Source: Triplophysa rosa
Lineage: Eukaryota > Chordata > Actinopteri > Cypriniformes > Nemacheilidae
DNA: 64,000 nt
Assembly: GCF_024868665.1 (NCBI RefSeq)
Contig: NC_079890.1
Location: 31,683,174-31,747,173 of the forward strand
Reading direction: 5' to 3'
This document shows positions 22,911 to 36,700 of the stretch, piece after piece. Position 1 is the first letter of the stretch. Each line of letters begins with the position of its first letter. The translations under genes were made by a program, and so were the position numbers. The notes under the pieces were generated by a model. That model saw only the letters and a program-made list of their open reading frames with translations. It did no database searches and had not been told where the DNA came from.

Positions 22911-24715
22911 TATGATTATATGATCATTATACAAAGTGAGTTTTAAATATTGTAAAATAGTACAGTATTAAACCAACAGAACGGCCAGGTTTAGTCACAA
23001 AAGTTTTATACACCCCAAAAAGTCGGATAGGTTGTGACACAGAAAATAGATTAGGCCTGTTTATTTGATTAGTTTGTTCCATTGAAAAGGACAACAGTAA
23101 ACATCAAACAACATAAATGAATGACAGGAATGAAAAAAGGTCCATCCAAACACACATAAAACTTAATACTGTACACAATGTTATTGCAAATGCAGCATTT
23201 AGTGTTTAAGTATTAAGGAGAACTTAAGAGGAATGCTGTAGTTATTATAAACCCCTGGCCCCTAAGACAACACATGCTTAAGACATTAGTTGGCCGGAGT
23301 TAGAAAGACATTTGAAGAACAATAAAAACCCCACTTAAACTAATACACAAGTAAGGGCTCTGCGAATGTAAAATACGATAGAAGCGATACAAAATCTGAC
23401 GTCTACTTTCTGTCGAGTTTGCACAATGCCAAACCTCAAAATGATGTCATAAGGCGTAGGCAGTGCCAGGTGGGTGGAATGGCGGAGAGCTTAATGAGGC
23501 AATACTGATGAGCTTCAGTAAGAGATCCCCATTGAGTAACATTATAGCTATGACCTCAGTCTGGTTTCAGAATCATTTCTCTCAGCTCTTACAACTCGCC
23601 CTAAACCAGCGCCTCCAGAGCTGAACCTTGTTCCGCAGGGTCGCGGGGGCTATGCCGAGCGACCTCTTTTTCAATTCTCCTCTCTGGGTTCTCTGTAGCT
23701 CATTGAAGGCCTTGAATTCTTACTCTGCTGTGTACAGTCTCCAGAGGGGCTGTAGTGGAGGCTTCCATAAAGGAAGACAATGGCTCTACTTTACTTCCCT
23801 CGTCCTCCCCAAATCTCCACAGAGTCCTCTAGCTCGAACATTTGCAGAAAGTGGGCAGTGCTCAAAACAGCCTCTCTGGTCTTTTGGTGGTTTTATGTTG
23901 AATTATTTCTTTTCAGCAGCCTCGGCAGTTCACAGCAATGTTCTTCCAGTTGCGGTGCAGCCTTTGTTAAATTGCACGGCCCAACGGTTACTTTAATTAC
24001 TCAACCAAGAATAAAATCACGTAAAAGACGTTTTAATGACGCCAAGAATTTGGGTAGCTAAACAGATTTTATGCATTCTGGGTGTTTGAAATATGGGGGA
24101 TGGTTTTGAAATGCACGTCTCCAAGTTGCTGAGATGTTTTTAGGAATAAGCATGTTTGATCTGCGCTCTAATGTTTTTCAGATGTGAGAGGACAAACGGA
24201 GATGCAGTGAACTGTTGCGCTCCTAAATGATCAACACTCATCTCAGTATCAAAGAATGGGTGTAATGGTGTCATGTTATTTTAACACGTTACTTTTTTAA
24301 GTGTCGACCAACAGTAGCATTGCAACTTTTTCGGTACGGCTAGCTGCAGTTGTGTCTGAGTTTTAAAACATGCTTGTTATCTTTTGATGCAAATTGCCAC
24401 AGCTAAACAGGGCTCCACACAGTATTTAAATTTAGTGATGCTGTCTGTTGTTTTAGTATATTACCCCAAGATAATACAGTGTGTGCCCTTTGAATGGTAA
24501 ACCATGCAGACATCTATCGTGAACACATGTCAGGTAAACTCTATATATGTACATATAATAGTGGAGATCCGGTCATGTGCAAGTTACATGTGGTACATAA
24601 CATCCTGTCTAAGGGAGTTCAGACATGAGTTCTTTCTGGTTGTGCAGAGTGGTTAGTGTCAGTGAAGTGTGTTAATGTGTGATTTCCTCTACCAGTTGAA
24701 GAATTTTGACTCCTC
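22911..24715. other. intergenic, tail-to-tail between dok1 and m1ap
   Basis: No coding exon is supported. It should include the m1ap 3' UTR near its right edge. The open frame around 23640-23996 has no splice context or recognised domain. The nearest minus-strand AATAAA noted is at 23060-23065, far from the m1ap stop, so the true 3' end is unclear. Confidence 0.45.
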
Positions 24716-27700
24716 TCACTTTCTCTGGACCATCAGAAGATCTTCCTCTTCGTAGTCTTGGAAAAAGTGAGCGGAGCCACGGGGTCGGGAGTGGCTGAGG
24801 GTGAGCGAGGGACGGGGTATCTTGTTCGGAGGAGTGGAGGAGAGAGGGGCCACCGTGGCCCGCACACGACTCTGAGAGTGTCGAGCCTAGTGATCAAAAA
24901 GAAAAAAGGGAAAGGAGGCCAAAGAAAAGTTAAAAAGTGCAAGAGAGAAACAAGGACGGCTCTGGCACTATCACAGGATTTTTCACACATTTTTTCCATG
25001 AAAACCGTATTGAAGACTCAACCCAAGCCATGAGATTTTGAATCCTGTTTGGAAAATGAAAGGGGTAGAAAATGACTTCATTTTGCTCCTCCTACAAGTC
25101 ATAAGTGTCTGTGACCTGGCAGTTGCTCTACAATGGTCACATGTTCAAAAGCATCCTTTTTAGACACAATTTAATTTTAAGGGCCTTCTCACTCTTCTCC
25201 AAAGAAGTATACCCCCTATCAGCTAATGTCCTCTTCATACAGTATGCATCTCAAGACTTTATGTCATGTGAAAATCATTGTGTGTTTAGCTCTTTTTTTA
25301 TTTTTGAGGTAGTCATGTTCTCTATCGACTAAAGGAACAGACATGCTATCAATAACTTTTTATGAGCTGTTCAGTTTGCATTTTATCTTTAACCTATTAA
25401 TGCATGTGACATTACAACGTGTCTGTGGTCGGAAAAACAGAAACCAGTCATGTTGAGTCTGATTGTGGACGGTTTCAAAATTAACCCACGGTATCTCTCT
25501 CATTCTCCCTTTCGCCCTTTTCGCTTTCCCCTTGTGTGGGTGTTTAAATAGTAGGCCAGTGCCTGGTTTCATTTTTGCTCTCTGGAGCAATAACTTCCCT
25601 GTTTTAATCTTACATACACACATCATTTTTTAATTCTGCTTTTGCAGGCAGAAAGTTAATAGAAAGAAAATGTACTTCACAGAAGTGGCTCATGTCACAT
25701 TTCGAGCTCAACTAAAATGTCGTTTAAGTTGTTGATGCCTGACTTTGCATATAATCGGATTACACTTGATCTAATTAGGTCATGATGACTCACAATTACA
25801 GACACAATGTCAACATTCAGGTCATACCACCAGTATGGACATTTAGATTTGATAAAAAAAATTCTACTACTCTACACTACATCAATAATCATAACACTGA
25901 TAATGCTGACTATAATGAACCACATGAATCCAGTGTAACATTTACCTTCAATAAAATGTCAAAAACAATTATTTTTATGATCAATTAAATGCTGTCCAAC
26001 TGTATCTTAGACATTTTGTCCCTGTCTCCCCCTACTCTAACCTGACGCTGCGTGGAGCCCTCTGGTGGCCGACTGGCATCTCTGCGATGGCCACGACCCT
26101 GACTGTGTCCTCCAGCTGGTTGTGATGCGCGGGTGGGCAAGCCTCTCATTCTCAGATGCAGGTAAAGGTTGGTGTCCAGGCAGAGGGGGTTAAAGACAGG
26201 GTCCCTCTCAAGCTGCTCAAGGGAACTCTGGACACAGTGATCACAAACCTTAGTGCTATAAATGACATCATTACAAACATATTGCAGAGGTGATGCAAAC
26301 AGTTAAATACCAGACGTTAGTTGTTTGCATGCCATTTCAATGTCTTTAATGGCTGTTTGGAGTTTATTAAATCAGGGACATGTGCTGTACATATGTGGTT
26401 ATGTAATGGTACCTCCACAGTGGCAAGTGCATGGAGTGGGGGTTCCTCCGTTGAAGGAAGTAAAGTGCAGGGAAGCATTAGTTCTCGAGTCAACACTGGT
26501 TTCAAAAGCAGAGAGAGTGAATCCGTGGACTGAAGTATGTAGTAGGAGAATACACCAGAACCGGAACCCGAGCTCAACTCTGAACGCACCAACAGGAACC
26601 AATCACGTGTCTGACAAACACACATTTATATATAGTCATAAAAATATCCCTTTCACATCCCTCAGGCAACATAAAAATAATACAAATAAAATAACATCTG
26701 TTTTTGTTATGATTACAACTCCCAATTTTCTTGTTGAACTTATTTCTTTATAATGCGCTCATTTTTATTTGATCTACTACGTTTACCTTATTATTTAAAT
26801 ACTTCTGGAGAGTCTATAAGAAGCTAACTACTGTAAGTTTACATTTCACTACAAGTTGTACTTCGTATAACTGTATAAACCTTGAATCTCTTAAAACAGC
26901 AGTTCATCAGATCATTACAGTACACAGAAAGGCACTGACTTCAAGTGTGTGGCAGACAGCATGAAACATCTGGTGGTTTGATTCTATCTCATCCCAGTCC
27001 AGCTGCCAGCAGGAGGTTGGTCTGATAACAAGAGGCAGTCCATACAGCACAGACTGACACACTCCATCGGCATGAAGAACTCTGCATGACACACATACAG
27101 TAAAAACAACTTTCAGATCAGACAGCTAGATCTTCATCTAGAGCTGTAGGCTTGAATGTGACTGGTGTTTGTACAACATTTAAAGCCATATGTGGGTTGA
27201 CTCAAAAATGACAAATAATAATGAATAATACTTTTACATGAAATTCTAAAGTAAAAAAATGTGGTTAAGACATTGACGTGTGAGAAGTGCATTTCAAATT
27301 GGCCCATAATGACTAGATGAGGAAAAGTGGTACAGTATGATTGTACTGTTTCACATTGCCAGGAAGAATGACCTCATGAGCATGCAAATCATATGCAAAA
27401 TACCCAGAAGAGAATACAATGTATGACTGTGTTCTGTCTGAAAGAGAGGCCTCAAACATAGAGCTCTCTGTTTGACAGATGAAAAACCGACTCTGTCTTA
27501 TTGACTTACACATCCTATTTTACTCCAAGAGTCTCACTTTTATTTTTCAGCTTGCTTTTACATTTAGTAAGTTTTAGAGTCTACGTATAAAAAAGTATAA
27601 TGCAAAGATTAACGTCATGTATTCCTGATACTGTAATTGAATGTCTGAACATTATGCAAAGATTTTTTTTACATTGTACAGCACTGTGGACTTTACCAAC

Positions 27701-30700
27701 ACAATCTTGCAATCAGTTTTCAATAGTATTATTTTTGATAATTTATATAATAATATGTGAAGAATATATGTGCATACTACCACAAAAGCATTTACACACA
27801 GATGATGTTTTTTTGTAATTGGGAAATGAAATAAAGCCATTCCAGGTGTATATGGCTTTATTTCATCATTAGGGGTTATGGATATCCTGGCTTTTCCTAG
27901 CTTTGTTATGTTATTGAATACGGCCCAAGAGATAACATTTAGAGATGACATTTTATTTTTGGCTGAACTATTCCTTTAAGTTTTAAGAATCAGAAATGTA
28001 AAGAATTACAAACAGATTTTATGGTTCCTCCAGGTCAAAATTCCCAAATTATTCCTTCTTTGCAACTAACATGCTTTGATCTAATACTCTCGTTTGATGG
28101 CATGTAAGCAAAACCTAAGGTGTGACCTTACTTGACAACTTGTAGACGTTTTGGTGAAAGATTCTGGTTGGTCTTATTTGGAGGTTGGAAATCTTGCATG
28201 CTTTCTGTTTTCACTCCAACGTCAGCAGTGCTGGGAAACAGAACTGGGCTTAGAAGCCTCTCCTGCATGTCACACTTTAAACAGACTGCAGAGGGAGACG
28301 TAAACATGAGAAATAAATTATCATCACAGATTCAATTGCATAAACAAAAGCATCACTGAAATATTTATTTTGGAGATGTGTACAGAAAGAGTTGGAGTTA
28401 ATATTAATATTTCACTGAAAAACTGTGATTAGCCCACAAGCTCTCAGTATACTGTATGCATGACGTTTGCATACCAGGGCCCGGTTTGTTGTTGGCAGGG
28501 TTGGGTGTGGAACCTTGTACTGTTAGAGAGGGGGGTAACAGCAGGTGGAGGTGCTCCCGGTCTCCACCTTGTTCATGCAGCCACATCTTCAAAGCATTTT
28601 CCACAGCCAGAACTGTGCCCTCCACCTGCTGCAAGTCCATCTCTGTGCCCAACATCAGGCTCTCTTTGAAACAAAGAAAAACACATGACATGACACATTA
28701 AAGTACACGGAAAATGAACTGGCCTGAAATAGTTTCCCACTCTTATTTTCTTTGACTCCTATTGCTTAATAGGATTCATAACACAAAGGCTGTGAGCCTC
28801 AAATCAATCATCCATCTGCTTTATAACTACTAAGGCTGCTTAAATGAATGACATTAAACACCATTTTGCTCAGTTTAGCATGCTTTAAGTTGCTAGCGAT
28901 ACATAGTATTTGCAAATGTGCATTCCTGGAGATACTGTGACATATGGTTCTGCTGTTGTGCAATCGGTCACTATTGCACTATTGTTGTGATTTCCTGCTA
29001 GAACAAGTTGCAGTACTCAGAAATCACCAGCAGAGGCTGCTGTAAAACTGATAAAAGAGTTACATTTTGGCATTATGGCTCAGAGTAGTTTAAATATGAC
29101 ATGTGTGTAAACCAGTTTTCCCTGTATATGGAATTTCTAATATAAAACAATTACTTATAAAGAATAACAATCATCATTCAAAATGATCAAGTGAATTATA
29201 TTCTTTATAGACTTTAATACCTGACTGTATACCATTCAATCAAATGTTTATAAATACTGCAAGAGTTCAAGTGGAAAATGAAACCTATGTGTGCAAACAC
29301 GGACAGGACTTTGGACTCTCAGTCCTTCTAAATTATTCATGTTTCTTCAGAACTCTATAGGGCGTTAAGAGGGTAATGGGGGTTACACAATACATCTTTA
29401 ATCTTTCATTCCCAAACAAACTCAATAACCGAGAGAAAAGCCTGACAGCTACATTAAGAGAAGGAAAACATTCAAATCCATCTCAACCATGACAATCTCT
29501 GTCATGGGAATGAGAATGGGAAAGCATCTAGGGCATTTTGGGACAGATATGCACTATACTGCAGTGTATGATAATTGCTTTTTGTGGTTGTTAAAGGGGG
29601 GAATCATACCATCGGCCATATCCCATCTACATTTCAGATCAATGTTGTAAACATCTACACCATATTTATTGTGTCAACATACATTCTGCAAAGTCATTTC
29701 TGTGTTTTGAAGGTTAAACATAAATCAGGCAAAGTCAAACCCCTTCATTCAAATCAATGAGATGCAATACCACAGTCAAATTCTGCCCAAATGAAGTGTG
29801 TATGAGTTTAGCAATCTTTTAAACTAAAGCCAAAGTGTGCCCAGTATCATGCTGTGATCCAGTAAATGTGGCCCAGATGGAGAGAGTGAGAAAAAGACAA
29901 AGTGTGATTGGAGAGTGTGAAAGGCTTATGGAGTAAAAGGCAAACAACACTGACACACATTGTCAATCCCCGTATCACTTCATTTTGACACATAGATTAC
30001 ATCTCATTATGCCACTTCCGTCGCTATCTGCATTCATTTTTCCTATCAAAACATGAGCCGTCTATTGAGGTAACAATCCAACACTGCGCTTTTCAATTTA
30101 TCATACAGAGCTATTAAAAAAGTGCTCGTCCCGAATTTATAGTTATAGTTCACACAAAACTGAACATATATGTTGTACCCTCATATTACTCTGAACTGCT
30201 TTCTTCCGTATAACACAAAAGGTTAAATGTATTGAAGTAATGCACTATTAATATAGTCTATAAGTATAAACTATAAAGTTGTTGACTCCTACATGACCAG
30301 TGCTGCTGTGCCTTTGATTTGTTCTAGGGGGCGCTGTGGGACCCATTTTTCTCTTTATTGGATAAACGACACAAAAGTTCTGCATAAAAAACTGCTGTGC
30401 GAACTTGTGTGCAGCCCTAACCCAAAATAAAGTCGTTAACCTACAGCCTCATGATATTTTAGTGGCCTTAAAAAAAAAATATTTCGCAGACAACCTGGGG
30501 TGTCGACCGTGCCGTGCTAATGATCTCATTAGCATGGCACTGTAAGAGCCTCAGCCACTTTTCTAATTCTGAAACAGACATGCTTGAGGCCTTTGCCAAG
30601 TTTATTTAGCTAAATGTCTGATTTCAATATAAAGATTTGAATTCAATGCATACTAATTAGGCGGGATGTTCTTCTTACAACTAAATCAATGGGTCAACTC

Positions 30701-33700
30701 ACAGACGTTGAAACAACCATATTCCAGTATGTTGATGGATGGACCTCGCAAAAAGCTTTTAGTAATGATAGTGATCAGACAGGCAATGGCCTGCACTGGA
30801 CATTGCTCCTCTGTGCCATTCATCAATCCACTAATCCTGATTAAAACTAACGGAGTGTAACTCATCATTTTTTTCCTCAAAGTGCATAAAATCATGGCAA
30901 GTTTGACATGCATCAAGCTTGTTATGTATTATGTAGTATTAAGTATTATGTCATAAATCCTAATAAGCCTAGACAAACGTTTTTCACCGATATATTGGAC
31001 AATAATCGGTTGAAAAAAGCAATTTTCCACACATAGCCAAAAGTTTTAAGTAGCAATTGTTTTTTCTTCCGTATCATGACCGTATATCCAAGTGAAACAA
31101 CTTCTGGAATGAGAAAAACATTTAGGGCAGGACTTGATTTCATTCATCGAGTACTGATTGGATGATTAAAAGTTGGGTGTTGCCAACAATGGAGGCAGAT
31201 TTGCAATCCAGTTTGCAATCTGTCAGTATTTGGAACCCCGCCCTCGCGCCATTCTTCATGTCTTGTATACATATATTTTTAGTGTAAATTGTTTCACCAA
31301 AAAAATTGAGTAAATCGCAGTAAAACTTTTTAGAGTGTAGAGAGGTAGTTTCGAGGGGGGGTTAACGTTTTTGATTAAAGATTACAAGTGCAAATGAATT
31401 TATAAGAAATAATATTGTGCACGGATAAATAACTTTGAATGAATACTGCTACACTATGTAAATTAATTTGAATTGGCATTTTTAATTGCATGCTGACTTT
31501 AAAAACAGCCGATGATCAGGGCCGATATATTCTGTCAATAAAAAGAGGACAGGAAAATGCAAAGAATTTGTGCTCTATAGAAAATGGTAAGAAACATCAC
31601 CAGTTTGACGTTCAACATTAATAGTCATTATATGAATTAATAACAGAAAGTTAAGAAATATTAATTTAATCTTCAGAATCGAATAAATGATTGACTATTG
31701 GTATCAGTAGAGAAATTTAGAATCGGTGCATTACATCCATTATCACAATCTTGCTAATCAATGTATTTGATTACCATTCATTTATTTTATAAAAATGCTG
31801 AAAACAAAAGAATAAAGACTGGAAAACGCCACGCCTGCATGTACAAAACCATTATTAAAAGGTGATGACTGATGATCACCTGTACACACACAATATTTTG
31901 ATGGTACCAGCTGTGAACTGCTGATCTTTTACACTGTTAGCAATGAGAGTAGTTTCCTGAAATACAGACTGCTGAGTTCAGCTTCTGTACAGGATGGAGA
32001 TTCTTCCAGGGTAGCATGGAAAATCAAGTCAAAACATCTGAGATTCCTATGAGGAGAAAAGCTTGGTCACATTCTACAATATTCCATTTTGGAATGTCAC
32101 ATTCACATGAACACTCAAAATCCTCCCAGTATGTCTTTTGGCAATCACACTTACCTAAATGTGTCAAAGAAATATACTTACTGGACAAAAAAAAAGGTTT
32201 ATGTGGAGTTTAGGGAGGTAAATCTCGAATTGATGGCACTACAATAATAGATGCAAAGTGGCAGCCCATTCATATAATGACAGAGCAGTCATTTACATTT
32301 AGCAGACGCTTTTATCCAAAGCGAATACAGAGAAAATTAAGAAACAATAAAGCGATTTGTCATAAAAAAAGGCAATAATACAATAAGTGCTTATACCAAG
32401 AAAGTCTTCACAAACAGTTTTTTAAAGCTTTGTCTGCATACTATATTCAGATATAGTTGTCACATACATTACGAGAACAGACACATCAAACAGCAAAGTC
32501 AACAAGCAGAGTCGGGTAGAAACGACTCGTTCTTTCATCGCTGCATTAAACAGGTAAGTACTACACACTCAAAATATCTCTTTATGTTTGTAAGAGACTG
32601 AGTCAAAGAGAGACCAAGATCAAAAGAACAGAAAGGGAAAAGGAGAAAATTTTACGTTGGAATCCTCTACAAACAGAATCACAGCCGTAGTCACGTTCTC
32701 ATGGGAAATGAACGATAAATGATGAAACGGAGTGTGAGGACGCACCACCGTGCCAGCCAGACACTCCCATGCACACACACACTACCACATACTCCTACAC
32801 ACATCCATAATCTCATTTCAAAGAGCAACATTTTCTCCAGTTTAGAAAGGGACACAGAAGTACAGAGAAAGCAACAAAGACACTAAATTTAAATATCAGA
32901 GATCCCTGTGTTGCTTTTTAAAATGATGCTTATCATAGTGCATAACCACAAAAGGTAAGAGAAACAACTAAGAAGCAATTTGTCAGAGTTCGAATGTCAT
33001 ATATATACATATAAATAAATACATTTATGGCCATCACATTTCTGTATGTGAATTTTCATGTTTACATATTAAAATAAGTTTATACTGTATATGTGAATAT
33101 ACTGTATATAACATTCCAATAGAGCTTGTTCGACGTCACGCTGCGTTGAATGTTGCGCCATCTTGGGAGGATGGCTGCTAGTGCGTTCAATGCAGTGTTT
33201 TGTTTTTCTTGTTTGATAAGGAAATATAACTATGGTAGGTCGATCTTGCTGTGTTAAAAACTGCAATAGTATTACGCAGAGTCGTTCAGGAAAAGCCCAT
33301 GGTTCTTTCACTTTCGATTTCTCCATATATCAAACAAAACAAGTAACGGTACATATCAAAACAATAATAGCAGTGGAGTATTAAAGGGGTCATATGGTGC
33401 GAATACGTGTTTTTCTGTGTCTTTGGTGTGTTATAAGTTGCCCATGCATGTATTAGACACGTACAATTGCAAAAATTAAAGTGTCGGAACAAAAGACGCA
33501 TTCTATCTAAAAGCGAATGCTCACCCAGACCTGCCTGAAACGCCTCGTGTAACCACACCCCCACAAATCTACGTCAGTTCGTGGTATGATTTGACTAGGA
33601 CCACCAAAATGTATACGCAAGTAAGATGGGTGTACCTGTCAGTACAATTGCGTTGGAACCTGATGTTCCAAATATGGTAAGAGGCGTTACATTTCCGTCA

Positions 33701-36700
33701 CACGCTTGCAATATTCGACCAATCACTACGTACTGGTTAACTGGCTTTTCAGAGCGATGAGCTTTGTAAAAAATATGCGCGTTTCAGAGAGGCGGGGCAA
33801 AGAGGAGATACAAACATGCAGGGTATGTGGAAAATACAGCGTTTTTTAACCTTAAATCGTTACACCTTACATTACATCTAAAACAAACGATAATATTCAT
33901 TTCAGCCGTGTCATATCACCCCTTTAACCTCCCAAGATGGCAGCGCCACTGCAACATGCAACATAGGGCGTGACATCAGTTTCACATTCTCTATATTTGT
34001 TTTGGACATATATTGTAATGTATATGTGCAAACTTTAAGCAGAGAACAATTTTTTTACTCATATAATCTAATGCTCTTTCCCTCAGATGTTTTGGGATGT
34101 GGGCAGAGGACACTAATTCTCTATGATCTATCTGAAGAGACAGATGAATGTCTGCATCCTCAGACAAAGACTGCTTCTGATGACTCATAGTTAATCTGTC
34201 ATGCTACTTTGCATGGATAAATGGAAGTTATGGATATGCTTTGTTTTGCAGATTCCCTTCAGGCAAAAGACGTTTTCGACATCTCCCTGCTTACTACGTT
34301 CTGTTTCCTTTTATTGCAAGCCTAAGTTAAGCTCACAATTTCTATACTCACTGATTTAGACATCATTCTTTATATATATCCAAACAACAGTTGCACATGC
34401 GAGCTCAGCAACTGAAATGCTCAGGTTTACATGGAGATTCAAATTTAAAAGTATACTTGGGTGGTTTTCCGAGTTTTTGTGTAAAAAAAAAGAACACTAC
34501 ACTCTGCTGCATTAAGTTATATGTAGTCATAAAAAACAGATCCTGCCCTTAAAACCACTCTTAAGTGAATGCATGTGTACGCATGTGCAAACAAGACATC
34601 TTAAAGGAGTAGTTTACCCCAAAATGAACATTCTCTCATCATTTACTCATGTTTACGCCATCCCAAGTGAAATATGATTGACAAAATACACCCCACCCCC
34701 CACAAATGATGCAAATATTAACCAAAATGTTTTTTTATTATTAACCATAATGTTTTTTATACTACTGCTGTAGTTTATAATACCTAAATGTTAAATAAAC
34801 ACATTTATAAAACGGTCAGTTCTGGTCCTTGATTCTGATTGGCTGAGCGGAGTTCTAAGCCGTTATAAAATACCCCAATATATAACGGCTGACCGCACCA
34901 CATAGCCTAAATATCATTTTATTTACTTTATTTTATGAAACCTTGCTAAGCATAAGGAATAACCGTTTTGTAAAACTCCGCTTCGCGTCGTGCCACAACG
35001 AGCTTAGCTGTTATAAAATGCACTGTAACCCACTGCTTCGTGGGGCTTATTGCTTTATTATGTTAAAGAAAAGTAAATGTGAAAACACATTCTTAAATAA
35101 ATATGTGGCAATGCAGGTACTGTTTAGCATTTTTCTGCTTTTCATTATTTGACTATTATTACAGCTACAGTACATTGGCTTCCAGAACCCATCAAGTGTC
35201 AAAACTTCAGGAAAATAAACCTACATGACAAGGCCAACATGAACAACCCATCTACACTCCTACAACAACATCGCTGTGGAAATAACTAAAAAATATTGAG
35301 CAATGCACATCAAAATTTCAGTCATTTTTAGTTTATGATTATTTGGGTGCACTGCAGTGAATGACTTGGCATAATTTAAAGAGCACAGCTTAAAACCGAG
35401 AATGAGAAAACTTGTCATTTTCAGAGTAATAGCAACAGATGGTTGGTGTACGAACACAGAGAAAGCAGCCTTTCAGCACAATTAACAACGAAAGACAGCA
35501 CATCATTCTGTCTGTTGTAATGGCCGGCAGCAGCATGACGCTAAACACCTATTTTGCTGCAAGCTACCTAACGACTGCCAACATATCCCAAAAATTCCAC
35601 ACGCTCACACCCACTCGCACTTTATCTTAACAAACAACAGCCTGAGTGACATTAACATATGTCCTGCTTTTCACATCAGCATGTTACCCTAATCACGCCA
35701 TGCAATTACCATGGCAACACTACAGGCCTAAAGGCGGGTGAGATGGAGATTGAGAGACATAGGTGGTACAACAGGACTCTTCTGCTCCCATGATTCTCCC
35801 AAACCACACAGCTAAATAAGCCGCTTTTGAAATGAATAAAAACAGTATGAGAAGTAAAAAGAGGCAAGAGATATAAGAAAAAGTGCAAAATGATGGAGAT
35901 GTTGAGAGGTAACAGAGAGAATGACATGTAGAGACAGAGAGAGACCATCAAGATACAGTATGCTTTTTTAGCCACGGAAAAATGGAGCATGACAACATTT
36001 TTCTTAAAACAAAAATCCATAATGAAAGAGGTGGTAACTTGTTTAAGACTCCTGGTTGGACAAACCTGGAATCGTACAGGAATTCAGGAACATTTCAGAA
36101 AATTGTACCAATTACTAGAAGAATACAGTTTGGAAAAATGTAGGCACATTTGTGTAATCCTATAAATGAATAACCAATGCATGTATCATTATGAAGATGT
36201 ATACATTTATTTTACCTGCAGACTTCTTCCTGCTCATTTATTTATGCATTAAATTTGCATTTGTTTGTTTTTTGGCAAATTATTCACTTAAACTGCTGTG
36301 CAAGCAATCTGAAAGGCAAAGGTCAAATATTCAGTGGTTCAAACAGTCTTATTCATCACTAAATAAACAAACTTTAATGTTATGATCATTTAGTCACTTT
36401 TGTGAGCAATTGATCTCTCTTCAGGTCAAGAGTTCAACCACATACTGGCAAGAGTCTATGATTACAAGAGCTTTTATCATAATAACACCAACAAACCCCA
36501 CAGTTCTCCAGCACAGCGTCCTAAAATAGGATTGAAGTAGTGAGCCTGAACTACGTGTAGGACTAACACACAGCATCTGTCCTGGGAAAAAGCAACAATT
36601 GTTTCAATCTAATTATTCTTTTGGTAATCCTAACCGTTTGCATATCTAGAAGGAATTAGTTTGTAGATTTATTAAAGTATTTTCCACTCGCTGGCCACAA

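Larger units (their letters stand above)
33126..33985 (+). mobile_element. THAP-containing, P-element-like fragment with inverted ends, interrupted
   Basis: The left part gacgtcacgctgcg...gccatcttgggagg is matched in inverse orientation at the right by cctcccaagatggc...gggcgtgacatc, giving imperfect inverted repeats of about 45 bp. On the plus strand just inside lies an ATG (33232) followed by a THAP-like start. A TTAA-type MITE (33385-33923) has inserted into it. P-element transposases carry an N-terminal THAP domain, which prompts the class call; the boundaries and class are tentative. Confidence 0.55.

Noticed and set aside
23628..23996. 122-codon plus-strand frame between dok1 and m1ap
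   Set aside because: No true ATG start, no domain, no splice context; could be UTR of a neighbouring gene but coding is not supported.
24733..24999. 88-codon minus-strand frame starting MEKMCEK
   Set aside because: It overlaps the last m1ap exon in another frame; the in-phase frame gives the conserved RATVAPL segment and a proper stop.
30970..31735. possible degraded hAT element (ccgatatat motifs at both sides)
   Set aside because: Ends do not pair well enough and no target duplication was found.
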